The translations under genes were made by a program, and so were the position numbers. Positions 29,744 through 39,902 of a stretch of DNA of 64,000 nt are shown here, piece by piece (the first letter of the stretch is position 1; the number at the start of each line of letters is the position of its first letter). The notes beneath the pieces are model-generated. The model saw only the letters and a program-made list of their open reading frames with translations. It searched no databases and was not told where the DNA came from. The stretch is from positions 2,542,001 through 2,606,000 of the forward strand of contig NZ_HG992749.1 of NCBI RefSeq assembly GCF_905175385.1, read 5' to 3'. This stretch comes from Vibrio sp. B1FLJ16 (GTDB lineage: Bacteria > Pseudomonadota > Gammaproteobacteria > Enterobacterales > Vibrionaceae).

Positions 29744-30610
29744 TTAAGCTTCGACTCTGTTCAGGTGAACATCCATCTGTGGGAACGGAATTTCGATACC
29801 ATTCGCATCCAATGCTTCTTTAATGCCTTGCATCGAATCAAAGTAAACTGGCCAGTAATCTGCTGTTTTAACCCAAGGGCGCACAACAAAGTTAACTGAA
29901 GAATCAGCAAGAGCCAGTACACCGATTGTCATGTCTGGATCTTTCAGAATACGTGGATCTTTTTCCAGTGTTTCACGAATCACTTTCTTAGTCAGTTGTA
30001 AATCAGCTTTGTAAGAAACACCTATTACGAGGTCAACACGACGAGTGGAATGGCGAGAGTAGTTTGTGATTGCACCACCGATAACAGAAGAGTTAGGCAC
30101 AACAACCATTTTGTTATCTGGGGTTTTCAGAACCGTCTGGAAGATTTGAATCGCTTCAACGCTACCTGCTACACCACCGATTTCTACATAGTCACCAGAT
30201 TTGAATGGGCGGAATGCAACGATAAGCACACCTGCCGCAAAGTTTGATAGCGAACCTTGTAGAGCAAGACCAACAGCAAGACCTGCCGCACCAATCACAG
30301 CGACAACAGATGCCGTTTGAACACCTACGCGGCCAAGGGCTGCAATAAGTACGATAACAAATAATAAATAACGAACAAGGCCGTGAATAAACTCCACAAC
30401 CGCCTTATCCATATGTTTCTTTTCTAGTACTTTTGCTACGCTGCCAGCGACTGCTTTAACGATAATATTACCGATAAACAGGATAATCAGTGCTGAAATA
30501 ATGTTTACACCGTACTGAATAAGTAGGTCTGAGTTGTTTGAAAACCACTTCTCTGCTTGATTCAACCCGTCAGTTAAAGTGGTATCGATACCAGTCGATT
30601 CACCTGCCAT
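29744..30610 (-). CDS. mscS: Small-conductance mechanosensitive channel MscS
   Basis: MscS opens under membrane tension to release solutes during osmotic downshock. I chose the ATG at 30610 (288 residues, starting MAGESTGIDT), preceded by AAGAG; an ATG at 30643 would add eleven hydrophobic-aromatic residues. TM1 and TM2 span about 30-110, the pore-lining TM3 has the Ala/Gly pattern VIGAAGLAVGLALQGSLSNFAAG, and the beta and C-terminal domains follow (FRPFKSGDYVEIGG). It lies between argO and fbaA, as in E. coli. Confidence 0.94.
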   Translation of the reverse strand: MAGESTGIDTTLTDGLNQAEKWFSNNSDLLIQYGVNIISALIILFIGNIIVKAVAGSVAKVLEKKHMDKAVVEFIHGLVRYLLFVIVLIAALGRVGVQTASVVAVIGAAGLAVGLALQGSLSNFAAGVLIVAFRPFKSGDYVEIGGVAGSVEAIQIFQTVLKTPDNKMVVVPNSSVIGGAITNYSRHSTRRVDLVIGVSYKADLQLTKKVIRETLEKDPRILKDPDMTIGVLALADSSVNFVVRPWVKTADYWPVYFDSMQGIKEALDANGIEIPFPQMDVHLNRVEA

Positions 30611-30960
30611 AACTCTTATCCTCAAATAAAAATATAAAACCAATTGCCGTTTAGTTATGAGCCTTGTTTTACAAGCTCTTATTTAAAACAATATTGCTAT
30701 TGTTACATATACTGACTGATGCCAGATTTTTGGCACGATATCTCAACTCTGGCTATTCACCAAGTCAAATTTTCGTAAATACTTACAAAACAAAGCCTTG
30801 TAAGAAATTCCGCATATCGTCAAATACAGGTTACGCAATGCTCAAGTATTTCGCCACTTCTAATGCTCTAACTTGCGCAGAGCGAACAATATTTCGCCAA
30901 CAAATTGAGAATGCTCACATATATGCTTATACATCAACCTATTGTTCAATACCCAAGTAT
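30611..30960. other. mscS upstream region
   Basis: About 350 bases with no supported gene. It should hold the mscS promoter on the minus strand. A short inverted repeat (TGCCA-N8-TGGCA, about 30719-30736) is visible. A 137-codon frame crosses the terminator and enters fbaA antisense; I do not believe it. Confidence 0.5.
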
Positions 30961-30989
30961 AAAAAAACCCGCTCAATGAGCGGGTTTTT
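30961..30989. terminator. Terminator after fbaA
   Basis: AACCCGCT-CAATG-AGCGGGTT with A7 and T5 flanks. On the minus strand it ends the fbaA transcript 21 bases after the stop codon. Confidence 0.87.
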
Positions 30990-31010
30990 AACAACGTTAA
31001 TTCGGACGAA

Positions 31011-32087
31011 TTATAGTACGTCAACTGCGTTAAGGTCAGCAAATGCCTGCTCAAGACGAGCAACCATTGAAGCCTGACCAGCACGTAGCCATACACGTGG
31101 GTCGTAGTACTTCTTGTTTGGCGCGTCTTCGCCAGTAGGGTTACCGATTTGACCTTGCAGGTAATCGTGGTTTTCCGCTTCGTACTGACGGATACCATCC
31201 CAAGTTGCCCACTGCGTATCAGTATCGATGTTCATTTTGATAACACCGTAGCCGATAGACTCTTGGATTTCTTCTTGAGAAGAACCAGAACCGCCGTGGA
31301 ATACGAAGTTCAGAGAGTTAGCAGGTAGGCCGAACTTCTCAGAAACGTGCGCTTGTGAATCACGTAGGATAGTTGGAGTCAGAACAACGTTACCAGGCTT
31401 GTAAACACCGTGTACGTTACCGAAAGATGCTGCGATAGTGAAACGTGGGCTAACTGCAACTAGTTTCTCGTAAGCGTAAGCAACGTCTTCTGGAGAAGTG
31501 TAAAGCTCAGATGCGTCCATGTGAGAGTTATCAACACCGTCTTCTTCGCCACCAGTACAACCTAGTTCGATTTCAAGAGTCATGTTCATTTTAGACATGC
31601 GCTCTAGGTACTTAGCACAGATTTCGATGTTCTCTTCTAGAGACTCTTCAGAAAGGTCAATCATGTGAGAAGAGAATAGAGGCTTACCAGTTTGAGCGAA
31701 GTGCTCTTCACCAGCGTCTAGAAGACCATCAATCCATGGTAGAAGTTTCTTAGCTGCGTGGTCAGTGTGAAGAATTACTGGAACACCGTAAGCTTCAGCT
31801 ACAGTGTGTACGTATTTAGCACCAGCAATAGCACCAAGGATTTGAGCGCCTTGACCTTCAAGTTTCACGCCTTTACCAGCGAAGAAAGCTGCACCGCCGT
31901 TAGAGAACTGAACAACAACTGGAGCTTTAACTTTTGCTGCTGCTTCTAGTACTGCGTTCACAGAATCAGTACCTACAACGTTTACAGCTGGAAGTGCGAA
32001 GTTATTTTCTTTCGCTACTTCAAAAACTTTTTGAACGTCATCACCAGAGATAACACCTGGTTTTACGAAGTCGAAGATCTTAGACAT
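31011..32087 (-). CDS. fbaA: Class II fructose-bisphosphate aldolase
   Basis: FbaA cleaves fructose 1,6-bisphosphate in glycolysis using Zn2+. From the ATG at 32087 it has 358 residues, beginning MSKIFDFVKPGV; AGGA lies upstream. The Zn ligands are in HTDHAAKK and ELGCTGGEEDG, with phosphate-binding HGGSGSSQEEI. The gene is the last of epd-pgk-fbaA. A palindrome GCAAACGTTTGC (32142-32157) lies in its leader. Confidence 0.97.
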   Translation of the reverse strand: MSKIFDFVKPGVISGDDVQKVFEVAKENNFALPAVNVVGTDSVNAVLEAAAKVKAPVVVQFSNGGAAFFAGKGVKLEGQGAQILGAIAGAKYVHTVAEAYGVPVILHTDHAAKKLLPWIDGLLDAGEEHFAQTGKPLFSSHMIDLSEESLEENIEICAKYLERMSKMNMTLEIELGCTGGEEDGVDNSHMDASELYTSPEDVAYAYEKLVAVSPRFTIAASFGNVHGVYKPGNVVLTPTILRDSQAHVSEKFGLPANSLNFVFHGGSGSSQEEIQESIGYGVIKMNIDTDTQWATWDGIRQYEAENHDYLQGQIGNPTGEDAPNKKYYDPRVWLRAGQASMVARLEQAFADLNAVDVL

Positions 32088-32141
32088 GGATTTAATCCTA
32101 TTTATCTGTTGTTTTAAACAAAACTTGTTAAGTTGAAAATC

Positions 32142-32157
32142 TTGCAAACGTTTGCTC
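32142..32157. promoter_or_regulatory. PurR/Cra-like palindrome upstream of fbaA
   Basis: The perfect 12-base palindrome GCAAACGTTTGC matches the PurR operator pattern (GCAA-N-CG-N-TTNC). It is also close to the Cra/FruR pattern. The same core occurs upstream of tkt and metK. Confidence 0.5.
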
Positions 32158-32203
32158 ACAACTGAGGCAATTTTAGCAGAGTTCCTCACGCGTTGCAGCA
32201 AAC

Positions 32204-32236
32204 AAAAAAGCGGGAGAATGACTCCCCCGCTTTATT
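32204..32236 (-). terminator. Terminator between pgk and fbaA
   Basis: On the minus strand AAGCGGGGGAG-TCATT-CTCCCGCTTTTTT, one bulged base. It follows pgk directly, so fbaA is probably expressed partly from its own promoter. Confidence 0.7.
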
Positions 32237-32240
32237 TTAA

Positions 32241-33401
32241 TTACTTAGCGCGTGCTTCTAGCATTTCAACTGCTGGAAGTACTTTACCTTCTACGAACTC
32301 TAGGAAAGCGCCGCCGCCAGTAGAGATGTAAGAGACGTCAGCTTTGATACCGAACTTGTCGATAGCTGCTAGCGTGTCACCACCACCTGCAACAGAGAAG
32401 CCTTCAGAAGCTGCGATCGCTTCAGAGATACCTTTAGTACCTGCTTCGAAGTTCTTGAATTCGAATACACCTACAGGACCATTCCACAGGATAGTTTTCG
32501 CGTTCTTAAGAATTTCAGCCAGTGCTGCCGTTGAATCTGGACCAAGGTCGAAGATCATGTCGTCGTCTTGTACTTCAGAAACATCTTTGATTTCAGCTTC
32601 TGCGTTTTCGTCAAACGCTTTAGCACATGCAACGTCAGTTGCTACTGGAATTGCACACTCATCCATTAGCTTCTTAGCTGTATCTACTAGGTCTGCTTCG
32701 TATAGAGACTTACCAACGTTGTGGCCAGCAGCTGCGATGAACGTGTTTGCGATACCACCGCCAACAACAAGTTGGTCAGCGATTTTCGACAGAGACTCAA
32801 GAACAGTCAGTTTAGTAGAAACTTTTGAACCACCTACGATTGCAACCATTGGACGAGCTGGCTTGTCCATTGCTTTGCCTAGTGCTTCTAGTTCGTTTGC
32901 TAGCAGAGGACCAGCACAAGCTACAGGAGCGTGCATACCAACTCCGTGAGTAGACGCTTGAGCACGGTGAGCAGTACCGAATGCATCCATTACAAATACG
33001 TCACATAGTGCTGCGTATTTCTTAGATAGCTCTTCTTCGTTTTTCTTCTCGCCTTTGTTGAAGCGAACGTTTTCTAGAACGACTAGTTCACCCGCGTTTA
33101 GCTCTAGGCCATCTAGGTAATCTTTTGCTAGTTTAACTTCGCAATCAAGTGCGTCGTTTAGGTAGTTAACAACAGGTTGTAGAGAGAACTCTTCAGCGTA
33201 TTCACCTTCAGTTGGGCGACCTAGGTGAGAAGTAACCATTACTTTAGCGCCTGCTTCTAGGCAGTGCTTAATAGTAGGAAGAGATGCGATGATACGTGCA
33301 TCTGAAGTTACTTTACCGTCTTTTACTGGCACGTTTAGGTCAGCACGGATAAATACACGTTTACCTGCAAGATCCAGGTCAGTCATCTTGATTACAGACA
33401 T
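32241..33401 (-). CDS. pgk: Phosphoglycerate kinase
   Basis: Pgk makes ATP from 1,3-bisphosphoglycerate. From the ATG at 33401 it has 386 residues ([11 protein letters not shown]), with GAGGA upstream; an ATG five codons earlier is rejected. Signatures are [14 protein letters not shown] near the N-terminus, [12 protein letters not shown] and the C-terminal [13 protein letters not shown]. Part of the epd-pgk-fbaA glycolytic group. Confidence 0.97.
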   Translation of the reverse strand: MSVIKMTDLDLAGKRVFIRADLNVPVKDGKVTSDARIIASLPTIKHCLEAGAKVMVTSHLGRPTEGEYAEEFSLQPVVNYLNDALDCEVKLAKDYLDGLELNAGELVVLENVRFNKGEKKNEEELSKKYAALCDVFVMDAFGTAHRAQASTHGVGMHAPVACAGPLLANELEALGKAMDKPARPMVAIVGGSKVSTKLTVLESLSKIADQLVVGGGIANTFIAAAGHNVGKSLYEADLVDTAKKLMDECAIPVATDVACAKAFDENAEAEIKDVSEVQDDDMIFDLGPDSTAALAEILKNAKTILWNGPVGVFEFKNFEAGTKGISEAIAASEGFSVAGGGDTLAAIDKFGIKADVSYISTGGGAFLEFVEGKVLPAVEMLEARAK

Positions 33402-33554
33402 GTTGTGTCCTCTCAAATATTTAAAAATTAAAGTTTTTGAAAACTCGGCAACCCTGCCAAGCCTGTTAATTCTTCAAACTGGTTATAGATATGGAGACAT
33501 ACAATATTTATTTCAAGGCTAAAATTAAATATTTTTCCATCACTGCTGTACAAC

Positions 33555-34610
33555 TTAATTCGCAGTATGCATTGCTAAAGCGGTATCCAGCATCCGATTA
33601 GCAAAGCCCCATTCGTTATCGCACCATACGAGCATTTTAACTAACTGCCCGTTACTCACTCTGGTCTGAGTTCCATCCACTATTGCACTATGGGGGTCGT
33701 GGTTAAAATCGATGGAAACAAGTGGCGATTCAGTATAGTCAACAATGTCACGTAATGTACACTGAGATGCGTTCACAATGGTTTGATTTACGTCATTAAC
33801 TTTCACATTTGTACTAATTGAGACACTTAAATCCATTGCAGTGACGTTAACTGTCGGAACCCGAACAGAAATCGCTTCAAATTTGTTAGAAAATTTCGGG
33901 AAGATTCTTTCAATCCCTTTATGCAATTTGGTATCAACGGGGATAATAGATTGGCTTGCGGCACGTGTACGTCGTAAATCACTATGATACGCGTCGATAA
34001 CCTGCTGGTCGTTCATCGATGAATGGATAGTCGTTATCGTGCCAGACTCAATCCCAAATGCTTCATCTAAAACTTTAATGATAGGAACAATACAGTTAGT
34101 CGTACAGGAACCGTTAGAAACAACGACGTGCTCATCTTTTAGTGTTTCATGATTCACACCGTAGATAATGGTGTTATCGACATCTGCAGCACCCGGGTGG
34201 GAAAAGAGTACTTTCTTCGCACCTGCAGCGATGTGTGCTAAACCATCCGCTTTAGAGCCATAAACACCGGTACAGTCTAATACGATATCGACTTCAAGAT
34301 CTCGCCAGGGCAGAAGCTCAATATCAGCAAGGTGAAGGATGCGAATCGCATCGTACTCGCCTGTGATTTGGAGACTTGAGCCTTGACGGCATGAGCTATG
34401 ATGAACGTAGAGGTGTTCTTGGTCGTGGGAAATCTTCTTACCAAAGCGGCCATGACTGGTGTCATATTGAAGTAAGTGCGCCATTGCTTCGGGCTGAGCC
34501 AGCTCGTTTACTGCAACAACCTTGATCTGCTGATGTTTGCCACTTTCATACACAGCTCGCAGAACATTACGACCTATACGCCCAAAACCATTAATCGCAA
34601 CTTTTAACAT
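33555..34610 (-). CDS. epd: Erythrose-4-phosphate dehydrogenase Epd
   Basis: Epd oxidises D-erythrose 4-phosphate to 4-phosphoerythronate, the first step of the DXP-dependent vitamin B6 pathway that PdxJ (6.1-6.8 kb) serves. The 351 residues have the Rossmann motif [10 protein letters not shown] and the catalytic Cys in SNGSCTTNC. Its location upstream of pgk and the divergence from true GapA ([11 protein letters not shown] region) support Epd rather than glycolytic GAPDH. Confidence 0.9.
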   Translation of the reverse strand: MLKVAINGFGRIGRNVLRAVYESGKHQQIKVVAVNELAQPEAMAHLLQYDTSHGRFGKKISHDQEHLYVHHSSCRQGSSLQITGEYDAIRILHLADIELLPWRDLEVDIVLDCTGVYGSKADGLAHIAAGAKKVLFSHPGAADVDNTIIYGVNHETLKDEHVVVSNGSCTTNCIVPIIKVLDEAFGIESGTITTIHSSMNDQQVIDAYHSDLRRTRAASQSIIPVDTKLHKGIERIFPKFSNKFEAISVRVPTVNVTAMDLSVSISTNVKVNDVNQTIVNASQCTLRDIVDYTESPLVSIDFNHDPHSAIVDGTQTRVSNGQLVKMLVWCDNEWGFANRMLDTALAMHTAN

Positions 34611-34727
34611 CCTGACTGTATCTCATGCTGGCTCAATTCGGTAAGGGATGTATTTTACCTGATTATATGAGCGATAGCATCAGTTACAGCCAGAAATGCA
34701 ACTAGAAAAATGTGCTACTAAGAAGGC

Positions 34728-35888
34728 TTATAACTTGTAAAACAAAGTTTTATTGCTGCTGACATGTTCTTTACTGGATTCTGCTTTACCTTGGTATTCC
34801 GCTTTGAATGTATAGTCACCTTGATCGATTAAAATGACCTTATTCACGCCTTTACCAATTTCTTTACCATCCATGTAAAAAGTAGCGTACTGATTGCTTC
34901 GCAACACCAGACTAACCTTGTGACTTTCAGGCAATCCAACCACAGAATATAAGCTGTTCAGCAAACGGTTATTAACATTAACCATCAGCTTGGTTTTAGC
35001 TTTGAACTGAGTTGTCCCATGCCAGTCCTGAGTTACATTCAAGTATTCAAGATCCAGTAGTTTATAATCCAACGCTTCCCAGTTGTTTCCGTTAGATTGA
35101 TAACCACTAAAGTAATGCTTCAAACCGGAATCAACGACTTTCTCGCGGGTAGATGCTTTATTCATACACTGCTTCAATGCTTCACCAGTCTGGCATCGAA
35201 CCGTGCCGCTGAAGGTAAAAGACTTCGCCTCACTAAAGTGTTCTTTAGCAAGTTCACCGATCGCTTTCTTGGTATCAATTTGCAGTGCGTTGATTTTATG
35301 ATCAAGCTTGACCAGCGTTTCAAGCTGTTGGTCAGCTTTGTTCTTGGCAAGATTTTGCTCACTTTCTAGCTTTTCGAGTGCAGAAAGTTTTTGCTTACGA
35401 GTTGCGATATTTTTTTGGATGGAGCTAAACAGCTTTTCAGCGTTTTTAGGATCGTTTTCCAGACTAGTTGATAAAGCTAGCTTATCTTCTTCAAGCTTTT
35501 GATTAAAAATCACCAGCTCAGATTGCTGCCTGTCTAAGTCTAAATAGATTTTTTCAGCAGCAAGGTTAGCGTCATTGAGAGCTTTCGCACTTTCTTCTCG
35601 TTGCTGTTGAACTTCATTTGCTCGCTGTTGGTAAGTCGTCGCTATTTTGCGGATATCAAACAGCGTTCCATCGTTAGAAATATTGTCAGTCTTACCAGAA
35701 ACAGAAGTCTCTGTTCCTTGTTCAGCGTTTCTTACTTCTTTTCCACTGTTCGGCTGTTGAAGTTCCTCACCACCAGCAAAAACATATGATGAAACTGCAA
35801 CGACAGAGGTGAGCGTAATAATTTTACTTTTTAACGAAAAATTTTCATGGCATCCAACAACGTAAAAGTAAGGGTTACCCCCCCCCAC
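34728..35888 (-). CDS. Exported coiled-coil protein of unknown function
   Basis: I do not recognise this protein. From GTG at 35888 it has 386 residues. A signal-like hydrophobic stretch (KIITLTSVVAVSSYVFAGGE) is followed by a linker, a long Glu/Lys/Gln-rich coiled coil (about 70-215), and a C-terminal half with two Cys in VRCQTGEALKQCMN and an end resembling PEGA-type beta domains (YMDGKEIGKG). The N-terminus is doubtful: a G9 run lies at the start, and a more natural signal peptide (MKIFSLKSKI) would arise from the ATG at 35848 if the T5 run at 35837-35841 had one more base. It sits between tkt and epd and may be specific to a Vibrio lineage. Confidence 0.65.
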   Translation of the reverse strand: MGGGNPYFYVVGCHENFSLKSKIITLTSVVAVSSYVFAGGEELQQPNSGKEVRNAEQGTETSVSGKTDNISNDGTLFDIRKIATTYQQRANEVQQQREESAKALNDANLAAEKIYLDLDRQQSELVIFNQKLEEDKLALSTSLENDPKNAEKLFSSIQKNIATRKQKLSALEKLESEQNLAKNKADQQLETLVKLDHKINALQIDTKKAIGELAKEHFSEAKSFTFSGTVRCQTGEALKQCMNKASTREKVVDSGLKHYFSGYQSNGNNWEALDYKLLDLEYLNVTQDWHGTTQFKAKTKLMVNVNNRLLNSLYSVVGLPESHKVSLVLRSNQYATFYMDGKEIGKGVNKVILIDQGDYTFKAEYQGKAESSKEHVSSNKTLFYKL

Positions 35889-36166
35889 CTCTAACGGACC
35901 TTAACAAATGAATCTATTTCAAATAATCAAAGCAAAATACATTAACTACACTTATCAGTCCAATAAAAATATCAATAACTTACTCTGAAAAAGATGTCAG
36001 AACCCCCTCACTTTTGAGTATGAAAATCTATTTACAGGATTCGTAAATGAAGCATTGAGTATTATAAATGAGACACGCACTCCTCGTCTCTCATTGATAT
36101 TTTTGTAAGTGAATACCAACTAACAAATAAAGAAAATAAACCGAATACAAACAAAAAAATCAGGTA
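35889..36166. other. A+T-rich gap downstream of tkt
   Basis: No gene is supported. A hairpin AATGAGAC-N10-GTCTCTCATT (36066-36097), with one bulged T, is followed by a T-rich tract on the plus strand. It might end an unknown small transcript or act in the leader of the exported-protein gene. Confidence 0.4.
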
Positions 36167-36196
36167 TAAAAAAAAGCCCCGATAAGGGGCTTTTTT
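36167..36196 (-). terminator. Terminator after tkt
   Basis: GCCCC-TTATC-GGGGC on the minus strand, followed by a run of T, 21 bases after the tkt stop. Confidence 0.87.
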
Positions 36197-36216
36197 ATTG
36201 AAAAGTGTGACTAAGA

Positions 36217-38211
36217 TTAAGCTAGAAGCTCTTTTGCTGTGTTTACTACGTTTTCAGTAGTAAAGCCAAACATCTTGAACAGTTCGCCTGCTGGTGCAGA
36301 TTCACCGAAAGTAGTCATACCGATGATCTTGCCGCCAAAGCCCACGTACTTGTACCAGAAGTCTGCGATGCCCGCTTCAATAGCAATACGTGCAGTAACA
36401 TCTGATGGTAGTACTGCTTCACGGTAAGCTGCGTCTTGCTTGTCGAATGCATCCGTTGATGGCATTGAAACAACGCGTACTTTCTTACCTTCTGCTGTTA
36501 GTTGTGCTGCTGCTTCTACCGCTAGCTCAACTTCAGAACCTGTTGCGATTAGGATAAGCTCTGGCTTGCCTTCGCAATCTTTCAGGATGTAAGCACCTTT
36601 AGCGATGTCTGCAACTTGTTCAGCTGTACGCTCTTGTTGTGCTAGATTCTGACGAGAGAAGATAAGCGCAGTTGGTGCATCTTTACGCTCGATAGCCAGT
36701 TTCCATGCTACTGCAGATTCAACCTGGTCACATGGACGCCATGTGCTCATGTTTGGAGTCAGACGTAGAGAGGCCATTTGCTCAACCGGTTGGTGAGTTG
36801 GGCCGTCTTCGCCTAGACCGATAGAATCGTGCGTGTAAACCTGGATGTTCTGGATTTTCATCAGAGCAGCCATACGCATTGCGTTACGAGCGTATTCCAT
36901 GAACATTAGGAAAGTTGCGCCGTAAGAAACGAAACCGCCGTGTAGTGCGATACCGTTCATGATCGCAGTCATACCGAATTCACGCACACCGTAGTGGATG
37001 TAGTTACCTGAGAAGTCATTTGCTTCCAGAGACTTAGAACCAGACCACATAGTTAGGTTAGAAGGTGCTAGGTCAGCAGAGCCGCCCATGAATTCTGGTA
37101 GAAGCGCACCAAACGCTTCTAGTGCGTTTTGCGATGCTTTACGTGATGCAATGTTAGCTGGGTTCGCTTGAAGATCAGCAATGATTTGGCTTGCTTTCTC
37201 TTCCCACTGAGCAGGAAGTTCACCGTTTAGACGACGCTTGAGTTCTGCCGCTTCTGCCGGGTAAGCCGCTGCGTAAGCGTCGAATTTCTCATTCCAGGCC
37301 GCTTCTTTCGCTGCGCCAGCTTCTTTTGCATCCCATTCTGCGTATACGTCCGCAGGAATTTCAAATGCAGGGTGTTCCCAGCCCAGGAACTCACGTGCTG
37401 CTGCAATTTCTTCAGCACCTAGTGGAGCACCATGACAGTCGTGTGAGCCTGACTTGTTTGGAGAGCCAAAACCAATGATGGTCTTAGTACAGATAAGCGT
37501 TGGGCGAGGGTCTGCTTTTGCCGCTTCAATAGCTGCATTGATCGCTTCAGGATCGTGACCATCGACTGCCGGGACTACGTGCCAGCCGTACGCTTCAAAT
37601 CGCTTAGGTGTATCGTCAGAGAACCAGCCTTCAACGTGACCATCGATAGAGATGCCGTTGTCATCCCAAAACGCGATCAGTTTGCCCAGACCTAACGTGC
37701 CTGCCAGAGAGCATGCTTCGTGCGAGATACCTTCCATCAGACAGCCATCACCCATAAATGCGTAGGTGAAGTGGTCAATGATGTCGTGGCCTTCTTTGTT
37801 GAACTGAGCTGCCAGTGCTTTTTCAGCCATGGCCATACCAACAGCGTTAGTAATACCTTGACCTAGAGGGCCTGTAGTTGTTTCGATACCTGGTGCGTAG
37901 CCGTACTCAGGATGACCTGGAGTCTTAGAGTGAAGCTGACGGAAGTTTTTCAGATCGTCGATAGACAGCTCGTAACCACTTAGGTGTAGTAGTGAGTAAA
38001 TCAGCATTGAGCCGTGGCCGTTTGACAGTACAAAACGGTCGCGGTCAGCCCACTCTGGGTTTGACGGGTTGTGGTTCAGGTGAGAGCGCCAAAGAACTTC
38101 AGCGATATCAGCCATACCCATAGGTGCACCTGGGTGACCAGAGTTAGCTTGTTGAACACCATCCATGCTTAGAGCACGAATTGCATTGGCAAGATGTTTA
38201 CGAGACGACAT
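36217..38211 (-). CDS. tkt: Transketolase
   Basis: Transketolase moves two-carbon units between pentose-pathway sugars with thiamine diphosphate. The 664 residues are the family's usual length. Seen are TPGHPEYG, the ThDP motif [13 protein letters not shown], the pyrimidine domain ([27 protein letters not shown]) and the C-terminal transketolase domain. The leader contains a PurR/Cra-like palindrome (38279-38294). It is divergent from metK; epd and pgk lie downstream beyond the exported coiled-coil protein gene. Confidence 0.97.
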   Translation of the reverse strand: MSSRKHLANAIRALSMDGVQQANSGHPGAPMGMADIAEVLWRSHLNHNPSNPEWADRDRFVLSNGHGSMLIYSLLHLSGYELSIDDLKNFRQLHSKTPGHPEYGYAPGIETTTGPLGQGITNAVGMAMAEKALAAQFNKEGHDIIDHFTYAFMGDGCLMEGISHEACSLAGTLGLGKLIAFWDDNGISIDGHVEGWFSDDTPKRFEAYGWHVVPAVDGHDPEAINAAIEAAKADPRPTLICTKTIIGFGSPNKSGSHDCHGAPLGAEEIAAAREFLGWEHPAFEIPADVYAEWDAKEAGAAKEAAWNEKFDAYAAAYPAEAAELKRRLNGELPAQWEEKASQIIADLQANPANIASRKASQNALEAFGALLPEFMGGSADLAPSNLTMWSGSKSLEANDFSGNYIHYGVREFGMTAIMNGIALHGGFVSYGATFLMFMEYARNAMRMAALMKIQNIQVYTHDSIGLGEDGPTHQPVEQMASLRLTPNMSTWRPCDQVESAVAWKLAIERKDAPTALIFSRQNLAQQERTAEQVADIAKGAYILKDCEGKPELILIATGSEVELAVEAAAQLTAEGKKVRVVSMPSTDAFDKQDAAYREAVLPSDVTARIAIEAGIADFWYKYVGFGGKIIGMTTFGESAPAGELFKMFGFTTENVVNTAKELLA

Positions 38212-38278
38212 GTCTGCTCCTGAGTACGTTAAGCGATAAGAAAAAATAGGTCATAATTCTCTCAAAGCCCCTGAGGGT

Positions 38279-38294
38279 GTGCAAACGTTTTCCA
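38279..38294. promoter_or_regulatory. PurR/Cra-like palindrome upstream of tkt
   Basis: GTGCAAACGTTTTCCA matches the PurR operator pattern (GCAA-N-CG-N-TTNC) well. It lies about 70 bases upstream of the tkt start codon on the minus strand. Confidence 0.5.
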
Positions 38295-38575
38295 CTCCAA
38301 AAGCTTATAAATATCGCATCTGTGAATTTAATTTCTTCGAAACTCGTAAAAGAATAAATAATCTGAATAGGAGAGAAGGAAGTTAGCAAGCCTTTTAATA
38401 TCAAATTGTTACTCTCGCAGCATAGCCAGTACTGCATTTCTGCTGACTAACCCAGGCAAAATCTGAAGTCAGTAGTTGAACTGCTGCTGTGGCTCTAAGG
38501 GAGCTCTGGGGCGAAATGGTGGTACTGGCTGGCTTTAATTAGCCTGTGCTCGGGTTAAATAATTCAGGCAAACGT

Positions 38576-38591
38576 TTAGTTGTGACAAAAA
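38576..38591. promoter_or_regulatory. PurR/Cra-like palindrome upstream of metK
   Basis: AGGCAAACGTTTAGTT keeps the GCAAACGTTT core with one mismatch in the second half. It is just upstream of the metK -35 element. Confidence 0.4.
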
Positions 38592-38603
38592 CCAAAAAAG
38601 AGC

Positions 38604-38631
38604 TTGTAATTCGAGCAATCAAATTTAGAAT
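38604..38631 (+). promoter_or_regulatory. Sigma-70 promoter of metK
   Basis: TTGTAA and TAGAAT are separated by 16 bases. The start point would fall in the adjacent MetJ-like boxes. Confidence 0.55.
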
Positions 38632-38655
38632 AGCCGTCTAGATGTAGATACACCT
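38632..38655. promoter_or_regulatory. MetJ-box-like tandem upstream of metK
   Basis: Three contiguous 8-mers AGCCGTCT, AGATGTAG and ATACACCT resemble the MetJ box AGACGTCT (7, 5 and 5 matches of 8). They begin directly after the metK -10 element, an ideal place for methionine repression. MetJ control of metK is known in enterobacteria. Confidence 0.5.
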
Positions 38656-38726
38656 ACATATTTTATTATTTTTACGCGGTAGCGTTTATCACGCTGCCGC
38701 TATAAACCAGATATAGTGGAGCTAAC

Positions 38727-39881
38727 ATGGCTAAGCACCTGTTTACTTCTGAGTCAGTATCAGAAGGTCATCCAGATAAAATTGCAGACCAGATTTCTGA
38801 TGCGGTTCTTGACGCGATTCTAGAGCAAGATCCAAAGGCTCGTGTTGCATGTGAGACTTACGTTAAAACCGGTATGGTAATGGTGGGTGGTGAGATCACG
38901 ACTTCAGCATGGGTTGACATCGAAGAGCTAACTCGTGAAACCGTTCGTGAAATCGGCTACGTACACTCAGATATGGGTTTTGATGCTAACTCTTGTGCAG
39001 TACTGAATACAATCGGTAAACAGTCGCCAGATATCAACCAAGGTGTTGATAAAGCAGATCCAAAAGAGCAAGGTGCAGGTGACCAGGGCATCATGTTCGG
39101 TTACGCATGTAACGAAACTGAAGTGCTAATGCCAGCTCCAATTACTTACTCTCACCGTCTTGTTGAAAAGCAAGCGGAAGTACGTAAGAACGGCACACTA
39201 CCTTGGTTGCGTCCAGACGCGAAATCTCAGGTAACGTTCCAGTACGACCAGGGTAAGATCGTGGGTATCGATGCAGTTGTTCTTTCAACTCAGCACTGTG
39301 ACACTATCTCTACTCCGGATCTGCGTGAAGCGGTAATGGAAGAGATCATCAAGCCAGTTCTTCCTGCTGAGTGGATCAACAAAGAAACTAACTTCTTCAT
39401 CAACCCAACCGGCCGTTTCGTAATTGGTGGCCCAATGGGTGACTGTGGTCTGACTGGTCGTAAAATCATCGTAGATACATACGGCGGTGCAGCTCGTCAC
39501 GGTGGTGGTGCATTCTCTGGTAAAGATCCATCAAAAGTTGACCGTAGTGCAGCGTACGCAGCTCGTTACGTAGCGAAAAACATCGTTGCAGCTGGTATGG
39601 CTGATCGTTGTGAAATCCAGCTTTCTTACGCTATCGGTGTTGCAGATCCAACATCAATCATGGTTGAGACGTTCGGTACTGAGAAAGTATCTCACGACAT
39701 CATCATCGAAGCAGTACGTCAGTTCTTTGACCTGCGTCCTTACGGTCTGCAAGAAATGCTTAACCTTCTGCAGCCAATCTACAAGAAGACGGCAGCATAC
39801 GGTCACTTCGGTCGTGAAGAATTCCCATGGGAAGCGACTGATAAAGCAGCACTTCTTCGCGATTTTGCTGGCATCAAATAA
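38727..39881 (+). CDS. metK: S-adenosylmethionine synthetase MetK
   Basis: MetK makes SAM from methionine and ATP. The 384 residues contain [18 protein letters not shown] near the N-terminus, [12 protein letters not shown] and [16 protein letters not shown] (phosphate loop), all diagnostic. GGAG precedes the ATG. SAM feeds the methyltransferases RlmD, RsmE, TrmB and the TRM11-like enzyme encoded in this window. Confidence 0.98.
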   Translation: MAKHLFTSESVSEGHPDKIADQISDAVLDAILEQDPKARVACETYVKTGMVMVGGEITTSAWVDIEELTRETVREIGYVHSDMGFDANSCAVLNTIGKQSPDINQGVDKADPKEQGAGDQGIMFGYACNETEVLMPAPITYSHRLVEKQAEVRKNGTLPWLRPDAKSQVTFQYDQGKIVGIDAVVLSTQHCDTISTPDLREAVMEEIIKPVLPAEWINKETNFFINPTGRFVIGGPMGDCGLTGRKIIVDTYGGAARHGGGAFSGKDPSKVDRSAAYAARYVAKNIVAAGMADRCEIQLSYAIGVADPTSIMVETFGTEKVSHDIIIEAVRQFFDLRPYGLQEMLNLLQPIYKKTAAYGHFGREEFPWEATDKAALLRDFAGIK

Positions 39882-39902
39882 GAAAGCCAGTTTGAATCTT
39901 CA

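Larger units (their letters stand above)
38212..38726. other. tkt/metK divergent regulatory region
   Basis: The 515 bases hold two PurR/Cra-like palindromes (38279 and 38576), a metK promoter (38604-38631) and overlapping MetJ-like boxes (38632-38655). A G+T-rich stretch (about 38470-38560) with small stem-loops is unexplained. No gene is supported. Confidence 0.6.

Noticed and set aside
30664..31077. 137-codon frame upstream of mscS
   Set aside because: It runs through the fbaA terminator and into fbaA antisense; no ribosome binding site.
32344..32949. 201-codon frame antisense to pgk
   Set aside because: Shadow of a highly biased, strongly expressed gene on the other strand.
36066..36097. 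Hairpin as the main tkt terminator
   Set aside because: A cleaner terminator with a long T run lies right after tkt at 36167-36196.
38470..38560. G+T-rich stretch upstream of metK as a SAM riboswitch
   Set aside because: It lies upstream of the likely metK promoter and matches no SAM riboswitch core I know; MetJ-like boxes explain control better.
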